DNA of 41,045 nucleotides, from contig JARLGI010000003.1 of NCBI GenBank assembly GCA_031296115.1, forward strand, positions 1-41,045, given 5' to 3'. The notes under the pieces are model-generated. The model saw nothing but the letters and a program-made list of their open reading frames with translations, searched no databases and was not told where the DNA came from. This DNA is from Acidobacteriota bacterium. GTDB taxonomy: Bacteria; Acidobacteriota; Terriglobia; Terriglobales; Acidobacteriaceae. Shown one piece after another: positions 8,814 to 16,812 of this stretch (positions are counted from its first letter, which is position 1; each line of letters opens with the position of its first letter). Made by a program: the position numbers and the translations under genes.

Positions 8814-9071
8814 ATGGCATACATCATTACTGATTCCTGTACCAAAGATGAGCTCTGCGTCGAAGCCTGTCCGACCGACTGCATTCACCCCAAAAAGGAT
8901 GAGCCGGGGTTTGAGGAAGCGACCCAGTTGTGGGTGGACCCGGAGGGCTGCATCGATTGTGGAGCCTGCGTCCCGGTGTGCCCGACCAACTCGATTTTCA
9001 TCGTGGATGAGGTTCCTGCCGACAAGGTGGAATTCGTCGAGAAGAACGCCGCCTACTACGCCAAGGCGTAG
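8814..9071 (+). CDS. fdxA: Ferredoxin, FdxA-like [3Fe-4S][4Fe-4S] type
   Basis: 85-residue low-potential electron carrier. The ATG at 8814 (MAYIITDSC) has GGAG nine bases upstream and matches the family N-terminus. Eight cysteines occur at 9, 15, 19, 23, 46, 49, 52 and 56. The Cys expected two residues after Cys9+1 in two-[4Fe-4S] ferredoxins is replaced (Asp12). By comparison with seven-iron ferredoxins this predicts a [3Fe-4S] cluster on Cys9, Cys15 and Cys56, and a [4Fe-4S] cluster on Cys19, Cys46, Cys49 and Cys52. The C-terminal tail is acidic. It is monocistronic and preceded by a CRP/FNR-type palindrome shared with korDABC, so it may accept electrons from that oxidoreductase. Cluster type is inferred. 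Confidence 0.88.
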   Translation: MAYIITDSCTKDELCVEACPTDCIHPKKDEPGFEEATQLWVDPEGCIDCGACVPVCPTNSIFIVDEVPADKVEFVEKNAAYYAKA

Positions 9072-9202
9072 AGGCTGCCTGCCCTCATCTGTATGACCGG
9101 ATTGCGCTACATACGTAAAGGCCGGGTCCCAACTGTCGCCGATCTTTGCTCGGCGGCGTTTTCTGCTCCGGCCGAGCCGCGCAGCGGCGGTCTCGAAGTT
9201 AA

Positions 9203-9225
9203 GCCCAGCGCGGGAAGCGCTGGGC
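9203..9225. repeat. Intergenic hairpin, 9-bp stem
   Basis: GCCCAGCGC and GCGCTGGGC flank a five-base loop. It is followed 44 bp later by a TGAA-loop hairpin in the same spacer. There is no T-tract on either side, so it is not a typical intrinsic terminator. Confidence 0.5.
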
Positions 9226-9269
9226 AGGTTGCAAGTGGAGCCAAAGCCCAGTAGGGCAGCAATCGAATG

Positions 9270-9289
9270 CGCGGCGCTTCAGCGCCGCG
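9270..9289. repeat. REP-like hairpin with TGAA/TTCA loop
   Basis: CGCGGCGC-TTCA-GCGCCGCG is a perfect 8-bp stem around a four-base loop that reads TGAA on the minus strand. Similar TGAA-loop hairpins occur at 19166, 19209 and 33659. It ends five bases before the SAM hydroxide adenosyltransferase stop codon. No T-tract follows. Confidence 0.55.
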
Positions 9290-9293
9290 TTTC

Positions 9294-10100
9294 TCATTCC
9301 CCCAGCACAATCCCCACCGGCGTACCTACCGCCGCGCCCAGCTTCTCTGCAGCCGAGGCTTGCCGGGCCGCAATCTCCAGATATCCCGAGCTGCCCAGGA
9401 TCGCGAAGATCTCTCCCTCCTTACCCTCGGCATAGGAATGACACAGCCGCGTGATGGTCTGGTCTGAAATCAGGATGCTGACCTTTGGCAGCGACGCCGC
9501 GAACAGTGCAGGCGCTTCCTGCCCTCCAAGGTTGGTGATGAGGTTGCCGAACTTGTCCACCTTCAGTACAGCCCCGCGCAGGCTGTTAGCGCCGATGTGC
9601 TCCACCGCGGGTAGCGGCAGACGAACGTAATCGGAGATCTCCGGCCCGAACTCGGCGGGCCCGATGCCCTTGCTCAACCATCCCGCCACGGGCGAGAAGA
9701 TGTCGCGGCCATGGAATGTCTGGCTCACCGGCTGGAGAAGATAGCGCTCCGATGTAATGTGGCGAACGGTGAACTTCGGCTCGCGTGCCTCCACTAGTGT
9801 CAGCACGCCGTTGTCCGGTGCGACGAAGATGTAGTCGTCCGTTTCGGCCAGAATTGGCCGCCGCTTGCCGCCCACGCCGGGATCGACCACCACCACATGC
9901 ACTGTGCGCGGCGGAAAGTACCGGTAGGCCTGTGCGATGGTCCACGCGCCATCGAGCAGGTCGTAGGAAGCGACCGCGTGGCTGATGTCCACGATCGAGG
10001 TCTCGGGATGAATGTTGAGCACCACCCCGTGCATGATACCGGCGAAGGCGTCGCTCAGGCCGAAGTCAGTGGTGAAGGTGACAATGCGTGTCTCAGACAT
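9294..10100 (-). CDS. SAM hydroxide adenosyltransferase (DUF62 family)
   Basis: 268-residue member of the fluorinase/chlorinase/DUF62 family. The common bacterial members hydrolyse S-adenosylmethionine to adenosine and methionine with activated water. The N-terminal TFTTDFGLSDAFAGIMHG block carries the SAM-binding Asp. VVVVDPGVGG and FVAPDNGVLT are the conserved core, and the C-terminal domain contains GNLITNL. These motifs match the hydroxide-type enzyme rather than a halogenase, as the halogenase-specific loop insertion is not seen, but this is a by-eye judgement. The ATG at 10100 is preferred over a TTG nine bases upstream. The gene is isolated, so context gives no further clue. Confidence 0.88.
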   Translation of the reverse strand: MSETRIVTFTTDFGLSDAFAGIMHGVVLNIHPETSIVDISHAVASYDLLDGAWTIAQAYRYFPPRTVHVVVVDPGVGGKRRPILAETDDYIFVAPDNGVLTLVEAREPKFTVRHITSERYLLQPVSQTFHGRDIFSPVAGWLSKGIGPAEFGPEISDYVRLPLPAVEHIGANSLRGAVLKVDKFGNLITNLGGQEAPALFAASLPKVSILISDQTITRLCHSYAEGKEGEIFAILGSSGYLEIAARQASAAEKLGAAVGTPVGIVLGE

Positions 10101-10276
10101 CACTGGCAAAGTAGCCGCCGCGAAGGGCGCGAGTCAAGGCCAGCAGGTTGGCGCCGGAGTGCGGGGGATAATGCGACCTGCAGTTCACTTCGTTGCTACG
10201 ACTGGCAGGAAATGCTTCGTCAGCTAATTGTTTTCCTGGCTGATAGCTGAGTGGCAGTTGTATGCCTAGAGCTACT

Positions 10277-11749
10277 TCACCACGTTCCCATGCGAAGCAC
10301 TAGTCCGGTGGTGAACTGCAGGCCGTTGGAGTAGTTGACGCCGTTCAGTTCGTTGTTCCAGGAACGCGAGTAGTCGAGGCTGGCGACGCGGAAGGCAAGA
10401 GCGTTGTTGATCCTGTAATCCACTCCGGTCCCGGCGGCGATGGCGAAGCCGTTGGTCTCGTATTGCGTGGTGTAAAGCGGATGCTGCGCGTTGCCAAGTT
10501 TCTTGGGAAAGATCTCGGCGATGACCTCCGCGCGTTTTTCGGTGTCCAGGAATTCCTGCGTTAATTTGGTGCCGCCTATCAGGAACTGCGCATGCGGGTT
10601 CCAGCGTCCGGAAGTTGTGGGCGTCCAGCGTGGTCCCACCATGTATGTGAGCGAATCTCCGGACAGGTTGTTCGGAAGATCGAGCAGCTTGCAACCGTTC
10701 ACCGCAACCACGATCTGCCACTGGTCGCCAACGCGGATGGCTGCCGAGCTGCCGCCACCGGCGCAGGAACCTTTGGCGCCACTTCCGAAATACTGTTTGA
10801 AGATGGGCTCCACCGTGAACTCAAACGGAGCCACTCCCGGCGGCGAATGGACCTCGACCTTGGCGGTGGCTTGCTCCATGAAGCTGCGCACCGCTGCCGC
10901 CTCCGGATAAGGCTTAAAGACGCCGGGCCGGTCGTCGCGGTGCCAGGGAAGTTCGCCGTTCAGCACGTTGGCAAAGGAGCGCGAAGGATTCAGTCCGCCG
11001 CGTGCCAGCATGCGGAAGTAGGGATTGGCGGTATGCGCTTCGATGTTGCGGATGACATAGCGGTCGATCGAGTCTTCGGCGATGGTCCATCCCAAACCCA
11101 CGGTTGGAGTCACCACGTGGTCCACGAATCCCTGTTGCGGATACAAGCCCTGGACGTGTCCCAGAGAGGCTTCGCTGAGCGGACCAATTTCGAATTCCAC
11201 GCTGTACAGGTAGGCGAAGGCCGCGCCGCGCAGCTTGCCCTTCCAGTAGCGTGTATTCCTGCCGAACTCCACGGTGCGGTAGGCGCGGTCATTGTGCTGC
11301 CAGATGAATCCGGACACCGCTCCCTGCATGGGATGACCGACGTAGTTGACCAGGAAAGGATCGCCGTCGGCCCAGCCATGAAGCTTGCCGGCCGCGTTCA
11401 GATATCCGGCAAAAAAGGGGCCGCCGAAACCGTCGCGGGTGCCTTGCTCGGTAGCGCAGCGGAAGGCGTGTTCAACCGCCAGAAAGGAGAACGTACCTTG
11501 CGCCAGATGGAACCAGTCGACACCGGTTTCTTTCTTGGGCGGCGTCGCAACCGCAATTCCGCTTGATGCGGCGTTTGCAGAACTGCTGGCGTCTGCGCTG
11601 CTGGCGGCGGGCTTGAGATACGACGATGGCTCAAAGCCGCCTCCTCGGGTTTCGACGATCTCTTGCGCGCGCACGGGCGGAGCAATTCCGCAATACAGCA
11701 CGGTCAAGAGGACAACGAGGACGGTTCGCCCTCGGGTGCGCATCGTCAT
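10277..11749 (-). CDS. Predicted outer-membrane protein of unknown function
   Basis: 490 residues with an N-terminal signal peptide (hydrophobic 9-24, likely cleavage after PPVRA). The middle (about 75-250) is rich in aromatic and Gly residues and contains VNYVGHPMQGAVSGFIWQ, resembling membrane-inserted or barrel-associated domains. The last 200 residues alternate polar and hydrophobic positions (YMVGPRW, AQFLIGGTKL, AFRVASLDYSRSW) and end in LVLRMGTW, a terminal aromatic typical of BAM-assembled beta-barrels. A two-Cys Gly-rich patch (GSCAGGGSSA, with GCKLLD later) may form a disulfide. I do not recognise a named family with certainty; a DUF3943-like domain is a possible match for the HPMQGA region. 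Neighbours do not suggest a function. Confidence 0.7.
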   Translation of the reverse strand: MTMRTRGRTVLVVLLTVLYCGIAPPVRAQEIVETRGGGFEPSSYLKPAASSADASSSANAASSGIAVATPPKKETGVDWFHLAQGTFSFLAVEHAFRCATEQGTRDGFGGPFFAGYLNAAGKLHGWADGDPFLVNYVGHPMQGAVSGFIWQHNDRAYRTVEFGRNTRYWKGKLRGAAFAYLYSVEFEIGPLSEASLGHVQGLYPQQGFVDHVVTPTVGLGWTIAEDSIDRYVIRNIEAHTANPYFRMLARGGLNPSRSFANVLNGELPWHRDDRPGVFKPYPEAAAVRSFMEQATAKVEVHSPPGVAPFEFTVEPIFKQYFGSGAKGSCAGGGSSAAIRVGDQWQIVVAVNGCKLLDLPNNLSGDSLTYMVGPRWTPTTSGRWNPHAQFLIGGTKLTQEFLDTEKRAEVIAEIFPKKLGNAQHPLYTTQYETNGFAIAAGTGVDYRINNALAFRVASLDYSRSWNNELNGVNYSNGLQFTTGLVLRMGTW

Positions 11750-11892
11750 GAGGAATCAGGCTGCTCCAAGAGAGGTCAGGTGATTATTGTGCACGATAAG
11801 GCGCGACTTTGACAGCAGCAAAATTACTGGAGGCGGGCCGATATTTTCCACAGCCCTGACCAACGGAGCTACCTTGGACGGTACTAGCTTTA

Positions 11893-12795
11893 CTAGCGAA
11901 TTTCGATGTCTCCCGAGCCCGTGGAAACTTGCAGTTCAGGGCCGCCGCCGCGGACCGCACCCTTGAGTTCGTGTCTACCCAGCGAGCCTTGGACCGTGAT
12001 CGGCAAATCCGAATGGATGCTTCCAGAGCCGGTATGCACGTCGAGGCTAAATCCGCCCGAACCTAGAGCGAGATGTACGTTCCCCGACCCGGTGTGCACC
12101 TGCCACGGACCCGCGACGTTCCCGTCCAGCTTGATGCCACCGCTGCCGGTCCGCGCACGTAGCCCTCCTTTTACCCCACGGATCTCCACGCTGCCGGAGC
12201 CGGTCTGAATATCAACATCACCCGAGCCGTTTAGCTGCGCGTCGATGTCGCCGCTCCCCGTGTGAGCAAAGAACGGAGCTCCCACATCCTGGGCGCGAAT
12301 TCCTCCGCTGCCGGTCTGCACGTGCACGTTGCTGCCTAGGTCACGCAGGCGGACGTCGCCTGACCCAGTTTGTCCTTGTACCGGCGAGCGAACTCCCTCG
12401 ATGCCAATACCACCGGATCCAGAGTGCGCTTGCACCGTCGCGTCCGCCGGGACCGTAACTTCGTAGCTGATGGAAATTTGCCGCTTCACGTCCTCAGACA
12501 AGTTATAGCCAATACGGATGGTGTTGCCGCTCTGCTGGATCGGCGGATTCGATTCGACTTGATGTACTACGCTCTCGGCGCTGGAGAACCAGCTATTGCT
12601 CTGGATGCGTCCGTGAATCACCACCTGGTTGGTGCCGCCGGCTTTGATAGTGACGTCGCCTGAGCCAGTGGTGAGATCGACATTGACCGGACCCGAAACT
12701 TGAAGCGTGCGATCGAAATGCCCTTCGACTCGCGCGTGCAGCAGGGCCGGAGCCAGAAGAAATGTGAGGAGGATTGCAGTGCAGTGCTTCTTCAT
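11893..12795 (-). CDS. DUF4097 beta-strand repeat protein, exported
   Basis: 300 residues with a signal peptide (MKKHCTAILLTFLLAPALLHA). Nearly all of the mature chain is built from a short repeat ending in TGSG followed by S/D/G and a hydrophobic residue (for example HTGSGDI, QTGSGSV, RTGSGGI, HTGSGNV), spaced about 15 to 23 residues apart. This is the signature of the DUF4097 family, predicted to form a right-handed beta-solenoid. In other bacteria such proteins often sit near anti-sigma factors or envelope-stress genes; here the neighbours are an RND-type adaptor and an outer-membrane protein. Function is unknown. The ATG has GAGG upstream. A terminator separates it from the upstream adaptor gene, so it is probably transcribed alone. 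Confidence 0.88.
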   Translation of the reverse strand: MKKHCTAILLTFLLAPALLHARVEGHFDRTLQVSGPVNVDLTTGSGDVTIKAGGTNQVVIHGRIQSNSWFSSAESVVHQVESNPPIQQSGNTIRIGYNLSEDVKRQISISYEVTVPADATVQAHSGSGGIGIEGVRSPVQGQTGSGDVRLRDLGSNVHVQTGSGGIRAQDVGAPFFAHTGSGDIDAQLNGSGDVDIQTGSGSVEIRGVKGGLRARTGSGGIKLDGNVAGPWQVHTGSGNVHLALGSGGFSLDVHTGSGSIHSDLPITVQGSLGRHELKGAVRGGGPELQVSTGSGDIEIR

Positions 12796-12833
12796 GACGC
12801 CTCGCCAGGACCTGTGAAGTTACTGCGATTAAG

Positions 12834-12862
12834 AAAACGGGCTGCCGCCGCCGGCAGCCCGT
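12834..12862 (-). terminator. Intrinsic terminator after the RND-type adaptor gene
   Basis: On the minus strand, ACGGGCTGCCG and CGGCAGCCCGT pair as an 11-bp GC-rich stem around a four-base loop, followed by a short T run (TTTTC-TT). It starts 16 bp after the adaptor stop codon. Confidence 0.75.
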
Positions 12863-12878
12863 CATGGAGAAAACTAGG

Positions 12879-14093
12879 TTACTGCTGGAGAACAACCTGG
12901 TCGCCTTCTTTGAGGCCGGACAGAACTTCCGTCTTCGCGCCGTTGGAGATCCCAATATTGAGCGCGACCTTGCGCTTGCCCTCTTTGCCTTTCGGGTCAG
13001 GTACTTCGGTAGAGGCCTTCTTGTCCTTGTCGTACAGAATGGCGCCTTCGGGAATCATGAGCACGTTCTTATGCTCGTCCAGGATGATTTCCGCGTTGGC
13101 AGTCATCTCGGCCTTCAACTCGCCGCCGGGATTGTTGATCGATACCCGCACTTCAAAGGTGGTCACGTTGTCCTTCTCGACACCCATGGGCGAGATCTTG
13201 GTAACGTGACCGGTGAACGTCTTGTCCTTGAAGGTCTCTACGCGGATGCGGGCTGGTTGTCCAAGATAAACCTTGCCAATGTCGCTCTCGTCCACCTTGC
13301 CCTTGACGTACACCTCGCTGGTGTCACCGAGTGTCATTACTAGGGTCGCGCCAGAACCCAGTACCAGGATGGAGCTCACGGCATCACCCATCTCGACGTC
13401 TCGGGAGAGCACTACGCCGTCGATAGGGGCCGTAATGGTGGTATAGCTCAACTGTTCTTCCAGCTGATTCAGGGTGGCCTGGTCTTTCTTCACCTGTGCG
13501 CCGGCCTGCGCGACCTTTGCCTTGTTGACGGTGTATTGCGCGCGGGCTACATCACGCCTATTGACCGCAAGGATGTAGCTCCTCTGAGCATCGTCCAGGG
13601 CCGACTGAGACACCACTCCATCCTTCGACATCTCCTGGGCGCGCTCGTAAGCGCGTTGCAGCGTGGGAATATCAACACCCTGGGCATCCACTTCAGCGCG
13701 CTTCAAGTCGGCCTCAGCGCCCTTCAAGTTGGCGTCTGCCGAGAGCAGTTGCGCGCGCGCAGAATTGACCTGGGCTTCGATCTCCACCCGGTCGAGTTCC
13801 GCCAGTACCTGTCCCTGCTTCACCCGATCGCCGGCATCAACATAGAGCTTCTTCACGATGCCGCTGGCCTTCGACTTGATTTCAACCTTGGTAATAGGTG
13901 TGATCTTGCCCGTCGCCACGACGCTCTTGGCGAGATCACCTTTTTCTACCTTCGCCAGCTTGGTGGGATCGATTTTGGTGCCGCCCCGAGTCGCGGCCAC
14001 CGCCACGATGACCAGCGTCAACACCGCCACCGTCACGATGGAAATGATGATCAGGCGCTTCTTCTTGTTTTTGCCATTTTTGCCGTTCGCCAC
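12879..14093 (-). CDS. Periplasmic adaptor (MacA/HlyD-type) of an efflux system
   Basis: 404 residues; a membrane anchor at about 13-34 follows a Lys/Asn-rich cytoplasmic tail. The next blocks are the first lipoyl half (VEIKSKASGIVKKLYVDAGDRVKQGQVLAELD), an alpha-hairpin rich in Ala/Gln/Lys (about 90-200), the second lipoyl half (TTITAPIDGVVLSRDVEMGDAV) and beta-barrel plus membrane-proximal domains. This order is that of MacA-like membrane-fusion proteins, which connect an inner-membrane ABC or RND pump to an outer-membrane channel. The start is GTG at 14093 with GGGAGG six bases upstream. No pump or TolC-like gene is adjacent, so its partner must be elsewhere; this is the main oddity. It ends at a clear terminator. 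Confidence 0.88.
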   Translation of the reverse strand: MANGKNGKNKKKRLIIISIVTVAVLTLVIVAVAATRGGTKIDPTKLAKVEKGDLAKSVVATGKITPITKVEIKSKASGIVKKLYVDAGDRVKQGQVLAELDRVEIEAQVNSARAQLLSADANLKGAEADLKRAEVDAQGVDIPTLQRAYERAQEMSKDGVVSQSALDDAQRSYILAVNRRDVARAQYTVNKAKVAQAGAQVKKDQATLNQLEEQLSYTTITAPIDGVVLSRDVEMGDAVSSILVLGSGATLVMTLGDTSEVYVKGKVDESDIGKVYLGQPARIRVETFKDKTFTGHVTKISPMGVEKDNVTTFEVRVSINNPGGELKAEMTANAEIILDEHKNVLMIPEGAILYDKDKKASTEVPDPKGKEGKRKVALNIGISNGAKTEVLSGLKEGDQVVLQQ

Positions 14094-14405
14094 TGCCGCC
14101 TCCCGAGATGGGTAGCATTCTTGTCTGTTGATTGTTACGTGTCAGGTCGGAGATTTGTTCCGCGGAATTACCAGGAAAACCCAGACTCGGATCAACCCTG
14201 CCACCCCTTTAGACCCCGGAACCTTAAGAACGGGTAGCAAGAGCTTGCGGAAAAAGAGGGGCATCCAATTGGGTTGATGGAGGGTCGAAGCTGAGGCTGG
14301 ACCGTTCGCAGGAGAACGTTGGCCAACAATAAGTTGCAACTCGCCACTGGTAAGTGGCCACTGGCCACTGCTGCCGACTGCAGGTTTTGCCACAATTACC
14401 ACTCG
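14094..14405. other. Intergenic spacer with short direct repeats
   Basis: No convincing gene. It holds three copies of GCCACTG (near 14343, 14357 and 14364), two of them back to back, with a small CCACT-GGTA-AGTGG hairpin. The rest shows nothing recognisable. The promoter of the adaptor gene is probably here but no clear -35/-10 pair was picked out. Confidence 0.4.
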
Positions 14406-14439
14406 AAAACAGCGGGAGGGTTAATCCTCCCGCTGTTTT
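14406..14439 (-). terminator. Strong intrinsic terminator after the M28 peptidase gene
   Basis: AAAACAGCGGGAGG and its exact complement CCTCCCGCTGTTTT form a 14-bp stem around GTTAAT. The minus-strand transcript ends the stem with TTTT. It lies 6 bp after the peptidase stop. The symmetric A/T flanks would let it work in both directions. Confidence 0.85.
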
Positions 14440-14445
14440 CTTTTG

Positions 14446-16122
14446 TTATTTCCTGGCCGGAGCTGAGTCCGGCTTGGCCTTGTCCGCCTCGGATGGTTTA
14501 GGTAATGGCTTGCGCGGAAGCATGTTGTCGCGCATCGCGGCATCGTAAACAAACGCAGCCATGATGACCGCCGCCTGCATCATGTCCTCGCGCTGAATGC
14601 GCTCATACACGTCCATGTTCGAGTGATGGGTCCTGCTTTCATATTCCACCGGGTCCTGGATGAACTGAAATCCCGGTATACCCACGGCATCGAACGACAA
14701 ATGATCGGTGCCGCCGGTGTTCCGCATAGTCAGGGTCGTCATACCGAGATCGGTGAAGGGTTGCATCCAAGTATTGAAGATTGGCCGCACCGCTTCGTTC
14801 TCTTGCAAATAAACGCCACGAATCTTGCCCGTTCCGTTGTCGATGTTGAAGTAAGCGGAGATCTTCGACTGCTCGGGTTTCAGGGTAAGCAGGCCCTCCT
14901 CTTTTCGGAGGTAATCGGGCAACGCTTTCTCCTTTGGATCGGTGGGTTCGGGTCGCGTGCCAAAATGTTGTGCCGCGTAAGCTTTGGATCCCAGCAGGCC
15001 TTGCTCCTCGCCCGTCCATAGGCCGATGCGGATCGTTCGCCGTGGTTTTAGGCCGATCGCCTTTAGGATGCGCACCGCTTCCATGGTGACCGCAACTCCA
15101 GCAGCGTTGTCGGTGGCGCCGGTGCCGCTGTGCCACGAGTCCATGTGCGCTCCCAGCATCACGACCTCCTCTTTCTTGTCCGTACCAGGGATTTCCGCAA
15201 TCGTGTCGTACGCGTTGGGATCGGTGTCATAGAACTGGTTGCGAACGTCGATCTCTAACTCCACCGGGACATTGCGGTCGAGCAGGCGCGAGATGCGCCC
15301 GTAGTGTTCAATGGCCATCACCAGCGAGGGAACACCGGTGGGATCATCCGGCTTATAGCCGCCGCCGGACTGCACGAACACGGTGCCGCCATCGCCAGCA
15401 CGGCTGGGATCAATGACCGCTGCTACGTGTTCGTCCACCAGATACTGGTTCAGCGTCTTCTGAAACTCGATACGTTTGGCCACCTCCTCGCGATTGAAAC
15501 GCGGTTTCTCGCTGGGAATCTGGTACTGCCCAATCTCGTCCAGCTTCTTCTCGTCATATCGCTTCATGGCCGCTTCGGATTCGGGCTTGACCTCACGCAT
15601 TTCGCCGAGCAGAACGATTTTGCCGGCCAGCTGTCCCTTGTACTTATCCAAGTCCTCCTTGGTGGCTAGTTTCGCCTTTACCACGGATGCCCGCAGAACG
15701 CCGTTCGTCCCCGGCGTCCATGCCTTGGGATAGGCGATGAGCGGAGAAGCAGTGGGCGTTACCATGCGCACTTCGGTGTAATCGTTCGACCAGCCGCGGC
15801 CAAACGGCCCCCAGCTCTCCAGGTGAGCGTTGGCTAGGCCCCACTGCGTAAGCTGATCGCGCGTCCACTCGTTGGCCTTCTTGAGATTCGGAGAGCCCGT
15901 GAGGCGCGGCCCGATCCAGTCGGTAAGCTGGCTCTCAGTCTCCATCACCTTCGAATTGTGAAAGCCCTCTTGGCGGATCTGGGTCATCACGGCCCAATCC
16001 ACGGATTCATTGTCACTGTTGGAGTTTGCGGCGAATAGCGAGAGCGGAGCGGCGACTGAAGTTGCGAGTAGTAGGGCAATGCAACGCGCACCAAAGCGAT
16101 GAGAACGAACATGTGCGTCCAA
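14446..16122 (-). CDS. Secreted M28-family zinc aminopeptidase
   Basis: Peptidase of about 558 residues. The likely start is a TTG at 16122 with AAGGA six bases upstream; it gives a signal peptide (hydrophobic ALLLATSVAAPLSLFA). Starting further upstream, where the frame is open to 16350, would add a stretch without family character. A PA-type insert (about 150-330) precedes the catalytic domain. Zinc-site motifs are visible: GAHMDSWHSGTGATDNAAG (His and Asp ligands), WTGEEQGLLGS (catalytic Glu pair) and GGTDHLSFDAVGIPG (last His ligand). It would release N-terminal amino acids in the periplasm or outside the cell. The gene is followed at once by a strong terminator. Confidence in family is high; exact start is moderate. 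Confidence 0.9.
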   Translation of the reverse strand: MDAHVRSHRFGARCIALLLATSVAAPLSLFAANSNSDNESVDWAVMTQIRQEGFHNSKVMETESQLTDWIGPRLTGSPNLKKANEWTRDQLTQWGLANAHLESWGPFGRGWSNDYTEVRMVTPTASPLIAYPKAWTPGTNGVLRASVVKAKLATKEDLDKYKGQLAGKIVLLGEMREVKPESEAAMKRYDEKKLDEIGQYQIPSEKPRFNREEVAKRIEFQKTLNQYLVDEHVAAVIDPSRAGDGGTVFVQSGGGYKPDDPTGVPSLVMAIEHYGRISRLLDRNVPVELEIDVRNQFYDTDPNAYDTIAEIPGTDKKEEVVMLGAHMDSWHSGTGATDNAAGVAVTMEAVRILKAIGLKPRRTIRIGLWTGEEQGLLGSKAYAAQHFGTRPEPTDPKEKALPDYLRKEEGLLTLKPEQSKISAYFNIDNGTGKIRGVYLQENEAVRPIFNTWMQPFTDLGMTTLTMRNTGGTDHLSFDAVGIPGFQFIQDPVEYESRTHHSNMDVYERIQREDMMQAAVIMAAFVYDAAMRDNMLPRKPLPKPSEADKAKPDSAPARK

Positions 16123-16259
16123 TAGGATTCCTTCCGGCGAATGCGAGGGTCGACTCTTACCCGAGGGGAAAACAACGGAGTTGCGACAGCATGCGCCAAT
16201 AAGAGTCAAGGAGAAAAGAATAACATTCGCAAAGACTAGGTTCTGCCAGAGAGACAACT

Positions 16260-16453
16260 CTAGCTCTCCCGGTGGGCGTGAATGACGAAGCGTTCCTCTC
16301 TTCGGTTGAACTGTGCCCGCAGGATGTTCGGCTGGCAGCAGACCTGGCAATCCTCGACGTACTCCTGCGTTTGGCCCGCTGACTCATCGACCTCGCTGTT
16401 GTTCCATTCCCCGCAATCGCTGTTCGCGCCAGAAACACCTTCGTGCAGTGAAA
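16260..16453 (-). pseudogene. Damaged CPXCG-type cysteine-rich zinc-ribbon gene
   Basis: The last 48 or so codons before the stop at 16260 read CGEWNNSEVDESAG followed by EYVEDCQVCCQPNILRAQF, the diagnostic core of the small CPXCG-motif cysteine-rich family (normally about 60-70 residues). The family's first CxxC should lie just upstream, but in this frame the first Cys is absent. The expected Phe-x-Cys-x opening (FHCT) is found about 26 bases further upstream in another frame, as if about 23 bases had been inserted. No start codon with a ribosome site precedes the intact core. I therefore read it as a frameshifted remnant, although a non-canonical start with a reduced zinc site is possible. 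It lies about 140 bp beyond the peptidase start on the same strand. Confidence 0.5.
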
Positions 16454-16812
16454 GCTTGCTGCGCTGTCGCGCGCGACACCAACTAGCCTTCTGCGAGTGG
16501 CTATGTCCGATTGACGAGCAGCTATCAAGCGGGGACGAATTGCTCTGGTCGCTCGCGATCTCCACCGACTTAACTCGTCGGCGACTGTGAACCTCCGATT
16601 TGTCCGCTTCCGGACAAACCAGCATGATTCCGGACGCTCGAAATAACCTGTAAGTCAGCGAGTGTATGGCAAGTCTACGAAGTACAAGGACTTGCATGAC
16701 GCCGATCGTGGCAATTCACGTGCCTCTTGACCAGTGACGAACCGTAGATTGCCACAGAAAAAATTCTAACGATCCACGGTTTGTCACGTCTCACCGCCAT
16801 GTAGGAGGCAGC
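16454..16812. other. Intergenic spacer with palindromic operator-like site
   Basis: No credible coding sequence. It contains the TTTGTCCG-CTTC-CGGACAAA palindrome at 16599-16618 and a CAAGTC/GACTTG inverted repeat near 16672-16696. At its right end is the AGGAGG ribosome site (16803-16808) of the gene at 16813. Confidence 0.45.
16599..16618. promoter_or_regulatory. TTGTCCG-N4-CGGACAA palindrome, copy 1
   Basis: TTTGTCCG-CTTC-CGGACAAA is a perfect 8-bp inverted repeat. The same core with a different loop occurs at 19032-19051. Both copies are in spacers within 220 bp of a gene start. Suggested role: repressor operator or mobile-element end; neither is proven. Confidence 0.4.

Noticed and set aside
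9203..9289. Intrinsic terminator for the ferredoxin or the DUF62 gene
   Set aside because: Good hairpins, but no T-tract follows on either strand; treated as REP-like repeats.
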